From Candidatus Manganitrophus noduliformans (GTDB lineage Bacteria; Nitrospirota; Nitrospiria; SBBL01; Manganitrophaceae): a stretch of 64,000 nucleotides of DNA. A model generated the notes under the pieces. That model did no database searches. It was given only the letters and a program-made list of their open reading frames with translations, and was not told the DNA's origin. The stretch spans positions 930,001 through 994,000 of the forward strand of contig NZ_VTOW01000002.1 of NCBI RefSeq assembly GCF_012184425.1, written 5' to 3'. This document shows, in pieces, positions 9,463-18,958 of the stretch. Each line of letters opens with the position of its first letter. Position 1 is the stretch's first letter. The position numbers and the translations under genes are program-made.

Positions 9463-11011
9463 GATCCCTCACCGGCAGTGTAATGATCAACGTCGTCCCC
9501 GCGCCGCGGCGGCTCTCCGCTTCGATTTCCCCGCCGTGCGCTCTGATAATGTTCCGGCAGATGCTCAGCCCCAAACCGGTTCCCTTTCCCCGTTCCTTCG
9601 TCGAGAAGAACGGCTCGAAGATCTTTTCCAGATCGGCTTCGGCGATTCCGACGCCGGTATCGGCGATGGTGACGTGGATCGCGCCGTCAATCGATCGGGT
9701 CTCCAAACGCAAGAGCCCGCCGTTCGGCATGGCATCCATTGCATTGGTGAGAAGGTTGAGAAACGCTTCCTGCAGCTCCCCATTGTCCCCGAGCGTCGCC
9801 GGCAGCCGCTCCTCAAAAGAAGCCCGCATCTCGATGCCGCGGAACGAAAGCCCCGGCATGACCAGATCGAGCAGCCCCTGTAAAAGGGGATTGATCTCCA
9901 CTGGCGCCATCCGGGGAGCCGGCTTGCGGACCTTTTCGAGGACCTCTTGGATGCTCTGAACCATCCGCTCCAGCTGCGACTCGATGATCTTCAGCCGCTC
10001 CTCCCGCTTCTCCGTCGAGGTGTCCCGCTTGAGCCGCTGCAGGTGCCCCAGGGTCGAGTGAAGGGGGGTCCCGATCTTGTGAGCCAGCGCCGCCGCCATT
10101 TGCCCCGCCGCGGCCAGCCGCTCGCTGTCGGCCAGCCGGAGCTGCATTTCGGAGAGACGCCGGTTCACCCGCACCAGCTCTTCGTAGCGCCGGTTGACTT
10201 CAGCGGTAGCCCGCTCGATCCGCCCCTGCAACGACTCGTTTAGCTGCCGGACCGCGTCGGTTCCCTCCCGAAGCCTCAGAAGCATCCGGTTGAATTGCGC
10301 CGCGAGTGCGCCGATTTCGTCTTGAGATTCGATTGAAACCTGCCGTTCCAGGTCGCCCGCCTCCACGCGGGCCATCTCGGCCACCAGCGACCCGATCGGG
10401 CGTCCGATCCTCTGGCGCAGATACCAGACCAGGAAAACCAGGATCACCGCCGCGACCGCCCCTGTCACCAGAAAGGCATGGAGGCGATCCCGCGCCACCA
10501 GCGCTTCAAATCCGGTCATGGAAATCTGTGCAAGGACCAAGCCTGAAACCTGCGTTCCGATCCGGACCGGCGCCTGGATTTCCCAAAAAAGCTGTCCCCG
10601 TAGCTCCGCGAGATGTGCCACGGGATCCCCTCGCAGGATCGTTTTGATTTCCAATTCACCAGGCAGGGGACTTAATCCGCTGACTGCCTTCCCGCTTCCT
10701 GCTATCAGATGAGGTGCGCCTGCTGCCAGATCGAAAATTTCTATCAGAAGGATCTCCGGATCAATCTCCCGGAGCTTCGCCAGTTCTTCCTCTAAAATCG
10801 ACCGGTCTCGAAGCTCCTCAAGAGTTCCGATACCGGCCCCGATCTGCCTGACGAGGGTGATATATTCCTCCCGAAGAAGCAGACGGGCCTGCCTTTCGAT
10901 GACCAGTCGCGACGCGGTAATTGCAATGGAGAGGACCGAAACGACGATCCCGATCACATAAAGGGTAATCTTCGTCTGAAGACCGATGTTCCATCGGGAC
11001 AAATGGATCAT
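9449..11011 (-). CDS. Membrane sensor histidine kinase (HAMP, HisKA, HATPase)
   Basis: A 520-aa inner-membrane kinase. A first transmembrane helix (about residues 13-35), a periplasmic sensor segment of about 140 residues with no recognised fold, and a second helix (about 178-200) lead to HAMP, a coiled coil (QGRIERATAEVNRRYEELVRV), the dimerisation domain with His311 in ALAHKIGTPL, and an ATPase domain with NLLTNAMDA, DTGVGI and GKGTGLGLS. The H-box is HKIGTPL rather than the usual HEIRNPL, as in some NtrB-like kinases. It is the cognate kinase of the overlapping NtrC-type regulator. Confidence 0.94.
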   Translation of the reverse strand: MIHLSRWNIGLQTKITLYVIGIVVSVLSIAITASRLVIERQARLLLREEYITLVRQIGAGIGTLEELRDRSILEEELAKLREIDPEILLIEIFDLAAGAPHLIAGSGKAVSGLSPLPGELEIKTILRGDPVAHLAELRGQLFWEIQAPVRIGTQVSGLVLAQISMTGFEALVARDRLHAFLVTGAVAAVILVFLVWYLRQRIGRPIGSLVAEMARVEAGDLERQVSIESQDEIGALAAQFNRMLLRLREGTDAVRQLNESLQGRIERATAEVNRRYEELVRVNRRLSEMQLRLADSERLAAAGQMAAALAHKIGTPLHSTLGHLQRLKRDTSTEKREERLKIIESQLERMVQSIQEVLEKVRKPAPRMAPVEINPLLQGLLDLVMPGLSFRGIEMRASFEERLPATLGDNGELQEAFLNLLTNAMDAMPNGGLLRLETRSIDGAIHVTIADTGVGIAEADLEKIFEPFFSTKERGKGTGLGLSICRNIIRAHGGEIEAESRRGAGTTLIITLPVRDHETK

Positions 11012-11249
11012 AACGACTACCTTGGGAGAACGATAGGAGGATCATACCAAATATAGGCCCGAACGCCAAGAAGATGGCGTGACGGTGACAGTCCCATTCG
11101 GAGTGTTAGCCCGAATGCAGCAAAGCGATTCTTCTTTAAATAACAGAGATTATTACAATACGCTTCAGGCCGGCAAAGAAAAAATAGGGGCTAAGGAACC
11201 TTGCTTCCGACATTTCTCTGAAGATCTCCCGTGGAAGGATGGTTGTGAA

Positions 11250-13094
11250 TTATCCCGAAGCGGATGGACCTTTACCCCAGCGGATACTCTGTTGCATTTG
11301 GTGCGCTTCTTCGAGGCGTTTGCGGTGTGCTAACAGCAGGTCACTCCGTGTCAGCATGGCAACGACTTTGGATGGATGGGATCGCGTGATTACAGGAAGC
11401 CGTCCGATATCCTCTTCGACCATCAAGTCGGCCGCTTCACGAAGGGTATGCGCTTCAAAGACGACAGCCGGCGGCCGTTTAATAAGCTCCCTGAGTGGTG
11501 TCGTCACAGGAATGTTGGGATCAAACAAGTCGCGCCGGGTTAAGACGCCGATAAGACGGCCCTCTGGGTCTAATATGGGAAACCCTTGATGACGGCTCTC
11601 TGGAAGATCTAAAGCAACCCAGGAGCGAACCTGCTCGACCGTCATATCGGCTTTAAGCGAGACGGCCGGGTATGAAGCGCTCTCTCGAACGAGTGTCTGC
11701 GCCAGGGAATCAACCGTATATTCGGTGAGGACCTGGACGCCGCGGCGCGCAATTTTTTCCGTCATAATCGTATGCTTCATGAGCAGGCTCGAAACCAAAT
11801 AGGCCGCTGTGCATCCACCCAGCAGCGGAAGCAGACCCAGCGGTTGCATGGTCGTCTCGAAGGCAAAGACCACGGAAGCCAGCAGCGCCCGGGAGGCTCC
11901 TGCAAAAATCGCCGCCATTCCGACAAGAGCGGCGACGCGCACATCCAGCCCGATATGGGGAAACAGAAACAAGGTCGCGCTTCCGAGAGCGGCTCCCAGG
12001 CCTCCTCCAATGGTGAATAAGGGGGCCAGTGTTCCCCCGGAGGTCCCGCTTCCAAGCGAGACCGCCCATGAAATGAATTTAAAAGTAAAAAGGATCACCA
12101 GCGCTTGGCCGGTGATCTCTCCTGAAAGGATCTCCTCAATATTTTCATACCCGATCCCCAGGGTGCGAGGCACGGCATAACCGATGACGCCGACGGCAAC
12201 CGCGCCGAGCGCCGGCCACCACATCCAATGAATGGGTAAATGCTCGAACCCATCTTCAATCGCATAGACCGCACGCGTGATATAGACGGAGACCACCCCG
12301 ACGGCGGCGCCCAGGAAAATGTAAGAGGCGATCGCCGCCCCGGCGGGCTGGGCTAATTCAGGCATGGCAAAGGCGGGGGCCGCGCCGACAAATCCCATTC
12401 GAACCGCCGCCGCGGTCACACTGGCCAATGCCACCGGGATGAAGGAGCGGGGCCGAAATTCAAATAACAACAGCTCAATCGCCAGCAAGACAGCCGACAC
12501 AGGGCTGCCGAACGTCGCCGACATGCCGGCCGCCGCCCCGGCCGATAAAAGAATCTTCCGTTCGTCGGCGGTCGTTTTCAAGAGTTGACCCACCACGGAG
12601 CCGAGCGCGCCGCCCGTCGCGATAATCGGCCCCTCCGCGCCAAACGGCCCTCCTGTTCCAATCGCGATCGCGGCGGAGATCGGCTTTAGAAATGCCATCC
12701 GCGCCGGAATACGGCTTTGATTGATCAGAACCTGCTCCATCGCTTCCGGAATGCCGTGTCCGCGGATGCTCTTGGAGCCGTAGCGCGCCATGAAACCGAC
12801 CAAGATTCCACCCACGACAGGGACAAAGAGCACAAAGATTCCAAGTTGATGACCTGCAGGTGAAACAGGCGTCAAAGCAAAACGGCCATAAAAGGCGATG
12901 TTGGTGATTAGATCGATCAAATGGGCGAGACCTTGCGCAATCACCCCCGCAACAAGCGCGATAAGCACGGCGACGAAGGTCATCTGGACGACGCGCCGGT
13001 CCACCCGCGTCGCCCGCTGGGGAACATGCGCCGCCTCTAATGCAGGGGCGACCGGCAGGCCTTCAGTCGTTGATGATTTCGATACAGGAGCCAT
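11250..13094 (-). CDS. ClC-type chloride channel/transporter with CBS pair
   Basis: A 614-aa membrane protein. The ClC core (residues ~35-440) shows the ion-selectivity segments: GPFGAEGPI (its Glu matches the gating glutamate), GSGTSGGTLAPLF, and FEFRPRSF, whose Glu aligns with the internal proton glutamate of the E. coli exchanger. This suggests H+/anion exchange rather than a simple channel. A C-terminal tandem CBS domain (~470-600) likely senses nucleotides. No clear ribosome site precedes the ATG at 13094, and a 238-bp gap separates it from the kinase gene downstream. Confident family call; mode of transport is inferred. Confidence 0.94.
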   Translation of the reverse strand: MAPVSKSSTTEGLPVAPALEAAHVPQRATRVDRRVVQMTFVAVLIALVAGVIAQGLAHLIDLITNIAFYGRFALTPVSPAGHQLGIFVLFVPVVGGILVGFMARYGSKSIRGHGIPEAMEQVLINQSRIPARMAFLKPISAAIAIGTGGPFGAEGPIIATGGALGSVVGQLLKTTADERKILLSAGAAAGMSATFGSPVSAVLLAIELLLFEFRPRSFIPVALASVTAAAVRMGFVGAAPAFAMPELAQPAGAAIASYIFLGAAVGVVSVYITRAVYAIEDGFEHLPIHWMWWPALGAVAVGVIGYAVPRTLGIGYENIEEILSGEITGQALVILFTFKFISWAVSLGSGTSGGTLAPLFTIGGGLGAALGSATLFLFPHIGLDVRVAALVGMAAIFAGASRALLASVVFAFETTMQPLGLLPLLGGCTAAYLVSSLLMKHTIMTEKIARRGVQVLTEYTVDSLAQTLVRESASYPAVSLKADMTVEQVRSWVALDLPESRHQGFPILDPEGRLIGVLTRRDLFDPNIPVTTPLRELIKRPPAVVFEAHTLREAADLMVEEDIGRLPVITRSHPSKVVAMLTRSDLLLAHRKRLEEAHQMQQSIRWGKGPSASG

Positions 13095-13192
13095 AGGCTG
13101 GGTGATCTACTTTGACGTTCATGTGACTGAACGGATCATTGCTTTATTTCATGAAATTATCACAGTCCGTCAAGGATGCGCAATCATTCGTC

Positions 13193-13921
13193 TCAAAACG
13201 TATAGAGCAGCGCCGTCTTAAAAAGACGATCATATTTCCCGAACCCGACGGGAGGCCGGTTGTCGTAGAGGACGGCATAGGAGATCTTGAAAGCGAGGTT
13301 CCCCATCAGGTTCGTAATGAAGGCCGATTCTTCGTTGATCAGGTAATCTTTCGGCTCCTGTAAGCTCGGCGTGTACTCCGCCGTCTGCTCGAATCGGGTC
13401 TTCTCCGTGAAGGCATGGATATAGCCGCCGAAGAGGCGGGCCGTTGCAAAACCGTTGTCATCCAAAGGACGGACCTGGTTCTCCCGGGTGTAGCCGAGAC
13501 CGGCCTCCGCCCGGAGGGTGTCCGCGGCGGTCTTGATAAAATAACGCCCCAAACCGGTCAGGGTGATATAGCGGGCTTCGATCCCCTTCGGGGTGTTCCG
13601 CTCCACCGTCTGGGAGAGAAAGCCGTACGTCTGCTCGGTGATGTTCCGGTCGTATTTGAGGATGCCGATCCAGTTTTTGTCGGAGGTGACCCCCTCGCTT
13701 TTTCCATAAAGCGCTCTCACCTCCCCCCACAGCTTTGAGGCCTCAAAGGTCCGCTCCGCCTTGCCGGCCACCACCAGGGTCTCCGCGTTCGTATTCCCGG
13801 AGGTCTCGACAAACGAGAGCTCCAGGTTTCCTCGCCACGGCGGGATCTCCTGCGCAGCAAGCGGGCTCACAATCAGCATCAAGAAAGAAAACAACACGAC
13901 GTTTCGGATCAACTGTTTCAT
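13193..13921 (-). CDS. DUF481 family outer-membrane protein
   Basis: A 242-aa secreted beta-barrel protein of the YdiY/DUF481 type. A signal peptide (MKQLIRNVVLFSFLMLIVSP, cleavage near LAAQ) precedes alternating amphipathic strands. LELSFVETSGNTNAETL and the salt-induced-barrel style GxxYTREN and DRNITEQTYGFL strands are family features, and the C-terminus ends TALLYTF with the terminal Phe typical of barrel insertion. The start at 13921 has AAGGAG 8 nt upstream, and the open frame beyond it to 14017 is rejected. Function unknown; members are predicted barrels in the outer membrane. Confidence 0.85.
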   Translation of the reverse strand: MKQLIRNVVLFSFLMLIVSPLAAQEIPPWRGNLELSFVETSGNTNAETLVVAGKAERTFEASKLWGEVRALYGKSEGVTSDKNWIGILKYDRNITEQTYGFLSQTVERNTPKGIEARYITLTGLGRYFIKTAADTLRAEAGLGYTRENQVRPLDDNGFATARLFGGYIHAFTEKTRFEQTAEYTPSLQEPKDYLINEESAFITNLMGNLAFKISYAVLYDNRPPVGFGKYDRLFKTALLYTF

Positions 13922-13986
13922 CAATTCGACTCCTTGTGGGCGGAAGACCTGGATTGATTTTTCGGTCGACCGGGGTGGCCGCGGGA

Positions 13987-14433
13987 TCAAGCCGCCAACG
14001 CCAACTCCGATGTACAATGCGGACAGCGCGTGGCCTGGATCGGAATATCGAGCCGGCAGTATGGGCAGCTTTTTCGGGTGGGGGCCGCCGGCGTCGGTTC
14101 GGCTCGACGCCGCATCGCATTGATCCGCCGGATCAGCAGAAAAATCGCGAAGGCGACGATGACAAAATCGATCACCTGGTTAATGAAGAGACCGTAGTTG
14201 ATGGTGGCGAGGCCGGCTTCTTTCGCTTCCGCCAACGAAGCGACCGGCTTTCCGGAAAGGTTGATAAAGAGGCTCGAAAAATCGGTCTTCCCGAGAAGAA
14301 AGCCGACGGGGGGCATTAAGATGTCATTCACAAAGGAGTTGACGATTCGGCCGAAAGCGGCGCCGAGAATTATCCCGGCCGCCAAATCGAGGATGTTCCC
14401 CCGCATGGCGAATTCTTTGAACTCTTTGAGCAT
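13987..14433 (-). CDS. mscL: Large-conductance mechanosensitive channel MscL with C-terminal zinc ribbon
   Basis: A 148-aa osmotic-release channel. The N-terminus [20 protein letters not shown] and first pore helix [23 protein letters not shown] are classic MscL, and the second helix is [19 protein letters not shown]. After the helix the usual short cytoplasmic bundle is replaced or extended by [18 protein letters not shown], a CxxC-CxxC zinc ribbon. The start at 14433 has GGAG upstream. It opens on the minus strand between the DUF481 gene and the bactofilin-like gene. Confidence 0.95.
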   Translation of the reverse strand: MLKEFKEFAMRGNILDLAAGIILGAAFGRIVNSFVNDILMPPVGFLLGKTDFSSLFINLSGKPVASLAEAKEAGLATINYGLFINQVIDFVIVAFAIFLLIRRINAMRRRAEPTPAAPTRKSCPYCRLDIPIQATRCPHCTSELALAA

Positions 14434-14562
14434 ATTTCGTCTCCTTTTTTGAAAATGACTCGATCTCTTCAAAGAGGAGATGATATGCTTATGGTTTATC
14501 CCCTGTCAACATGGGGCGATCGGAAATGCCCCTTTGACCCGGGACAAAAACGTTCGGTTCAT

Positions 14563-14591
14563 GTACGGGCGGATCTTAGACTCGCCCGTAC
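14563..14591. repeat. Inverted repeat in mscL upstream gap
   Basis: A perfect 9-bp inverted repeat GTACGGGCG / CGCCCGTAC with an 11-nt loop. It lies between the stop of the bactofilin-like gene and the start of mscL. No T-run follows in the minus direction, so a transcript-end or stabilising role is only possible. The outer arms resemble, but are not the same as, the GTAGGGGCG elements elsewhere in the window. Confidence 0.5.
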
Positions 14592-14594
14592 GGT

Positions 14595-15734
14595 TCATGC
14601 GGCGGCGTATTGCGCCCTCAAGGTTAAAAGCGCCGCGCCCAACCCGAAGAGAATCACAAGAAGACTGATGAGACCGCCCGGTCCCGGAATCAGCGTCAGC
14701 AACGTGTAGAGGAAAAGACCGACGAAGAGCGCCCATCCCGGATGTCCCTCCTTCCCCATCCGCTCCAGAATGGCGGTGCCGGCCCAGAGAATGATCACGA
14801 TCCGCGCCAGGTAGAGGCTGATAAAGTAGAGGGGAAAGAGGATCAGGGCAAGCGGAATTCCGACCACCGTCGCCAGGAGGGCGATGAGGACGACCGGGGT
14901 GACGATCAGCCAGACCAGCCCCCAGCCGAGCGACGCCATCGGTTTCTCCCTCAGTGTCGAGACCACCGCGCGGCTGAACCCGGGAAAGAGGAAGATCAAC
15001 AGCAATCCGAGGAGGAGGGTCGATACGAAGCTGATTATCTTGAAGAGAAAAATCAGACCGGCCACCGCCCCGACCATCCGGCCGGGAGAAAAGTCGAACA
15101 TCTCATGCGGCGTCCGCTGCATCACCGTCCCGCCGATCTCCGCCCCCTCCGCGATCCGCGCCGGCTGAGGACTCCGGTAGGCGATATCCCCGCCGACCGC
15201 TGCCGTCGAGGTAATCTGGAGATTCCCCGCCATCGCCTTTACATTTCCGTGAATCTGATTGGAGATCACGAGATCGCCGGCGGAGATGACGTTCCCTTGA
15301 ACCGTCGAGGAATCGGCCAGAATGATCCGGCCGCCGGCGATCGTGAGGTTTCTTCCGATGTCGCCCGAGAGGGTGATCTCGCCCCCTGCGATCCGGGCGT
15401 CTTGACCGACCTCCCCCTCGATATCGATCTCCCCGCCGGCGGCCAGCAGATCGCCGGCGATCGTCCCTGCGACCCGGACCTTTCCCCCCGCCGCGTAGAC
15501 GTCGCCATGAACCGTCCCCAAAATCTCGACCACATCCCCAAAAGCAAAATAATCCCCGTTCACCGTTTGATCCGCCCGGAGGGTGACGAGCCTGTCGGCG
15601 TTGTTCGGCGACCCTTCCTCGGCCGCGGCGGAGAGGGGGCGAAAAAAAATTATCCCCAAAATCATCACGACAAAAAACGGCAGAAACCCCTTCGCCCCCC
15701 TTCGCTGAATCCCCTTTCTGATATTCGCTTTCAT
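14595..15734 (-). CDS. Bactofilin-like repeat protein with membrane C-terminus
   Basis: A 379-aa protein. A signal or anchor helix (FLPFFVVMILGIIFF) is followed by a right-handed beta-helix-like region of short repeats (VNGDYFAFGDVVEILGTV, HGDVYAAGGKVRVAG, GDLLAAGGEIDIEGEV, ARIAGGEITLSGDI, and so on; ~residues 55-175). This is the bactofilin/polymer-forming pattern. The C-terminal ~180 residues hold about four hydrophobic helices. It therefore looks like an exported repeat domain tethered to the inner membrane rather than a cytosolic bactofilin. The start at 15734 has GGAGG 7 nt upstream. Function unknown; a scaffold or envelope-stress role is a guess. Confidence 0.8.
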   Translation of the reverse strand: MKANIRKGIQRRGAKGFLPFFVVMILGIIFFRPLSAAAEEGSPNNADRLVTLRADQTVNGDYFAFGDVVEILGTVHGDVYAAGGKVRVAGTIAGDLLAAGGEIDIEGEVGQDARIAGGEITLSGDIGRNLTIAGGRIILADSSTVQGNVISAGDLVISNQIHGNVKAMAGNLQITSTAAVGGDIAYRSPQPARIAEGAEIGGTVMQRTPHEMFDFSPGRMVGAVAGLIFLFKIISFVSTLLLGLLLIFLFPGFSRAVVSTLREKPMASLGWGLVWLIVTPVVLIALLATVVGIPLALILFPLYFISLYLARIVIILWAGTAILERMGKEGHPGWALFVGLFLYTLLTLIPGPGGLISLLVILFGLGAALLTLRAQYAAA

Positions 15735-15899
15735 CGCACTGCCTCCAAAACCAAAGCCCTCACCTGCCATCTCCATTTTGATCCCCGTCGGCACGCGTGG
15801 CAATCCCCCGGATGGGGCATTAAAATGCCGCGGGCGGCCCGGCTCCAAGCGGCATGGCGATGTCTGTAAGTTTTTAGGGGGGAGCGGTTTACGCCTAGA

Positions 15900-17381
15900 C
15901 TAGAAGCTGATGTTGTTGAGAAGGTGAAACTTGTCTTCCGTTTCGCTGAGGTAGACCAGGCTGACGCTTTGAAAACCTTGCGGGCTCTGGAAACCGCCGG
16001 TGAGAAAGAATCCGGAGATCAGAGTCAGAGGGGTCGTGGCGCCGGTGCTGTGATTAAACTTTCCGATAAACTTCCCGGTGCCGTCTCCGAAGAGAACCAG
16101 AATTTCACGTAAAGAGGGGAGGGTCACGGCGATGTCCAACATCGGATTTCCCGGTCGGGTGGGGGTTTCATTAATCCTGTCGAGGTTGAAATCTTCCACG
16201 ACGATCGCTCCGGGCGGAAAGTCGACGGAGAGATAAACGGCCGGCAAAAACGTTCCGTCCCCTGTCCCGCTCGAGGTCGAAACTTGGCTGGAGGCCTGAT
16301 GCGCCGCCGCCATATCGATGATGCTGTCTCCGTTCAAGTCCCCCACCGCAAGCGACGTCGGCGGCGATGAGAATGGAACGGCGACCGGTCCGGAAAAGGC
16401 GCCGGCCCCGTCGCCCAGGAAGACGAGGACATCGCCGGCCTCTTCACGGAGGACGGCCAGATCGAGAAGCTCATCCCCATTAAAATCGGCCGTGACCATC
16501 TGCGTCACTTTTCCGCCGACGGCGATGGAAGGCTGCGGACTAAATTGATTCGTGGACCGGTCCTGTAGAAAAAGGATGATCGACCCTTCTTCGGTTCCGA
16601 CGACCAGATCCGAATTTCGGCTTGCGACATCGCCGTGGAACTGCCCGGCGGCCAGGGCCGAGGGGGCTACTCCGCCGGGGAGTAAGTGAGTCGTGACGGT
16701 CACCGGGAAAGCAACGTGAGGGCTTCCCGCCTCTCCGGAGATGATCTTGACCGCCCGCTCGTCTCGGCTTCCGATCGCAAGATCGGCAATAAAGGCCTCC
16801 GAATTGACAAAATCGCCGACGGTGACGCCGGACGGGTCGCCCAATGGAATCTCGGCCTGTTTTCGAAAGAGGCCGTTGCCGACCCCCAGGAAGACCACCG
16901 CAAGATTTTCTGAACGACTCACCGACACCATGTCGAGCAGGCTATCCCCATTGAGGTCGATCGTCTGCCCCGCGCGGACCGTGTATCCCCCCATGACCAA
17001 GCTGCGGGATCCAACCGGAACCGCCGGATCGCTCGACGACTTCGAGGAAGAGGTCATCGTGATCGCCGCGAAACCGATCGCACTCGGATCATCCTGGCTG
17101 ACCGCCTGGATCGTGGCGGTCGGTCTATTCGAATCGAAATTAGGATCGGATCGATAGAGGCCGGTCGCGGGATTGATACTTCCCGGTCCGTTGATCTGCC
17201 AGATCACCCCTTTGTCCAGGGTCCCAAACACATCGGCCGAAAGTTGCACCTCTCCCCCGGCCGGAAGTTTAAAGAAGGTCGGAACCACCGCGACGCCGAC
17301 ACTGTCATCCGCCTCCTTCCGGCCGCAGCCGAAGAGCGCAGAAAGAATAAATAAAAAGACAAGTTTTTTTGAAAACGGCAT
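15900..17381 (-). CDS. FG-GAP/VCBS-repeat lipoprotein
   Basis: A 493-aa secreted lipoprotein (lipobox SALFGC after a hydrophobic stretch). An Ig-like segment (PTFFKLPAGGEVQLSADVFG) leads to several FG-GAP repeats with calcium-binding-type loops: DLNGDSLLDMVSV, DFNGDELLDLAVL, DLNGDSIIDMAAA and DFNLDRINETP. These fold as a beta-propeller. It is probably surface- or periplasm-exposed; ligand unknown. The ATG at 17381 has AGAGG 8 nt upstream. A GTG three codons earlier (17390) is the alternative start. Confidence 0.82.
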   Translation of the reverse strand: MPFSKKLVFLFILSALFGCGRKEADDSVGVAVVPTFFKLPAGGEVQLSADVFGTLDKGVIWQINGPGSINPATGLYRSDPNFDSNRPTATIQAVSQDDPSAIGFAAITMTSSSKSSSDPAVPVGSRSLVMGGYTVRAGQTIDLNGDSLLDMVSVSRSENLAVVFLGVGNGLFRKQAEIPLGDPSGVTVGDFVNSEAFIADLAIGSRDERAVKIISGEAGSPHVAFPVTVTTHLLPGGVAPSALAAGQFHGDVASRNSDLVVGTEEGSIILFLQDRSTNQFSPQPSIAVGGKVTQMVTADFNGDELLDLAVLREEAGDVLVFLGDGAGAFSGPVAVPFSSPPTSLAVGDLNGDSIIDMAAAHQASSQVSTSSGTGDGTFLPAVYLSVDFPPGAIVVEDFNLDRINETPTRPGNPMLDIAVTLPSLREILVLFGDGTGKFIGKFNHSTGATTPLTLISGFFLTGGFQSPQGFQSVSLVYLSETEDKFHLLNNISF

Positions 17382-17439
17382 CCCCGGCACCTCTTTACTG
17401 TAAGAATACTGCCGAGATCCCGTTTTGGCAAACGGATGA

Positions 17440-18771
17440 TTACGATCTTTCCTGCTCGACGACGCGGATGCTCTGCCACTTTTCGGAGCGGTATCGAAGG
17501 AGGGTCAATGTCATGCGGACAAACCAATCGACCACCATCACTCCCCAGACGTAAGTGATCCCGAGAGGCTGAACGAAAGAAAAATAAAAGGCGAGGGGAA
17601 CCCGGATCAGCCAGGCGCCGACGAAGGTGACCGTCAGGAGAAAGCGGGTGTCCCCCGCCCCCTTGAGGGAGCCGGAGAGGACCATCGTGATCGCCAGCGG
17701 AATCTGGATCAGCGCGACGATCTTCAGAAAGAGGGTCCCCAGACGGATGACCTCCGCATCTTCCGTAAACAGCCGAAGCAATAGATAGGGGAAGAAGAAA
17801 AAAACAATTCCCATGGAGGCCATCACCAAAACGGCGAGTCGATTCGCCTCCCAATTCGCAACCTTCGCCCGCTTGTACTGCGAGGCGCCGATGCTCTGCC
17901 CCACGGAGGTGACGGCGGCCACGGCGAACCCGCTTCCGGCCATAAAGGAGAAGGCCTCGATCGCAAGCCCCACCTGATGCGCGGCGTAGGTGACCGTCCC
18001 ATAGACCAGCACGGCCCGCGCGTACGACATTTGGGCCACCTGCTGGACGAGCCGGTCGGCGCAGAAGGGAAGACCGACGCGGACGACCTGCCGGATCAAA
18101 TCGAGGCGAAGCGGGGTTCGGTGGAGAAAACCTTTCTGGAAAGCCCTCATCAGGAGATAGCCTGCGCCGAAGATTTCGGAAACGCCGACCGCAATAGCGG
18201 CTCCCCGAACCCCCATCGCGGGGAATCCGAACCGGCCGTAAATGAGGGTGTAAGCGATGCCGAGGTGAAGAAGATTCACCCCGATGATGGCGATCATCGG
18301 GGTGCGCGTATCGGCCCGCCCGTGCATGATCGCCGAGAGAAGATCGACCCCCACACTGACCGGCAAAAAGAGAAAAATATAAAAGAGGTATGCATCGATC
18401 AATTCGATGAGCGCCGGCTCCGCTCCGAGAAGGAAGGCCGCTTCCCGGCGGAAAAAAAGCCCGACCCCGCCGATCAAAAAACTGAGCGCAAAGCCGAGCC
18501 ACAACGCGCTGAATGCCGCCTCCGACGCCCGCTGTCCTCTTTGTGCGCCGACCAGTTGAGCCACGACCACCGTGGTCCCGACCGATAGCCCGGCAATCAG
18601 GCTCATCATGAAAACGATGATCAGCTGGGAGAGGCCGACCGCCGCGATCGCCGACGCTCCCAGACCGCCGACCAAGAAGATATCGGTGGTCGTGACCGCC
18701 CGATCCAAGAGGCTGCCGGCGATCACAGGCAGGGCCAGCGCCAACATCTGCCGTCGAACGTCTCTTCTCAT
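17440..18771 (-). CDS. MATE family multidrug/Na+ efflux protein
   Basis: A 443-aa inner-membrane exporter with twelve hydrophobic helices in two homologous halves. MATE features include ALPVIAGSLLDRAVTTTDIFLVGGLG, the first-half FMMSLIAGLSVGTTVVVAQLVGA, and PFCADRLVQQVAQM opening the second half, followed by VGQSIGA. The frame is open up to 19050, but residues before MRRDVRRQML look non-MATE, so the ATG at 18771 is taken. The ribosome site there is weak. It is divergent from the inositol monophosphatase gene, sharing a ~190-bp gap. Confidence 0.9.
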   Translation of the reverse strand: MRRDVRRQMLALALPVIAGSLLDRAVTTTDIFLVGGLGASAIAAVGLSQLIIVFMMSLIAGLSVGTTVVVAQLVGAQRGQRASEAAFSALWLGFALSFLIGGVGLFFRREAAFLLGAEPALIELIDAYLFYIFLFLPVSVGVDLLSAIMHGRADTRTPMIAIIGVNLLHLGIAYTLIYGRFGFPAMGVRGAAIAVGVSEIFGAGYLLMRAFQKGFLHRTPLRLDLIRQVVRVGLPFCADRLVQQVAQMSYARAVLVYGTVTYAAHQVGLAIEAFSFMAGSGFAVAAVTSVGQSIGASQYKRAKVANWEANRLAVLVMASMGIVFFFFPYLLLRLFTEDAEVIRLGTLFLKIVALIQIPLAITMVLSGSLKGAGDTRFLLTVTFVGAWLIRVPLAFYFSFVQPLGITYVWGVMVVDWFVRMTLTLLRYRSEKWQSIRVVEQERS

Positions 18772-18923
18772 TGCGGGACTGCCCGGAGCTGCTTTTCGAT
18801 GAGCAAACGGCGCGGCGGAGGGAACGAAGAATGGGGGACGGATGGAAGAAAAACAAATCGATCTTTCATGGATGTGAATGATTATATCCGCTTTGATTCG
18901 GATCGGCAACTGATCACATTTTT

Positions 18924-18952
18924 TTAACTTTCGGTATAAAACATGATATATT
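18924..18952 (+). promoter_or_regulatory. Putative sigma-70 promoter, possibly for a leaderless mRNA
   Basis: TTAACT (18924-18929), a 17-nt spacer and TATATT (18947-18952). The expected start of transcription falls on or next to the A of the ATG at 18959. No Shine-Dalgarno sequence precedes that ATG, which fits a leaderless transcript. Confidence 0.45.
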
Positions 18953-18958
18953 GCAGCC

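Noticed and set aside
15779-15830. Possible sigma-54 promoter (CGGCACGCGTGGCA)
   Set aside because: GG to GC spacing is 8 nt, not 10; no enhancer-like repeat nearby.
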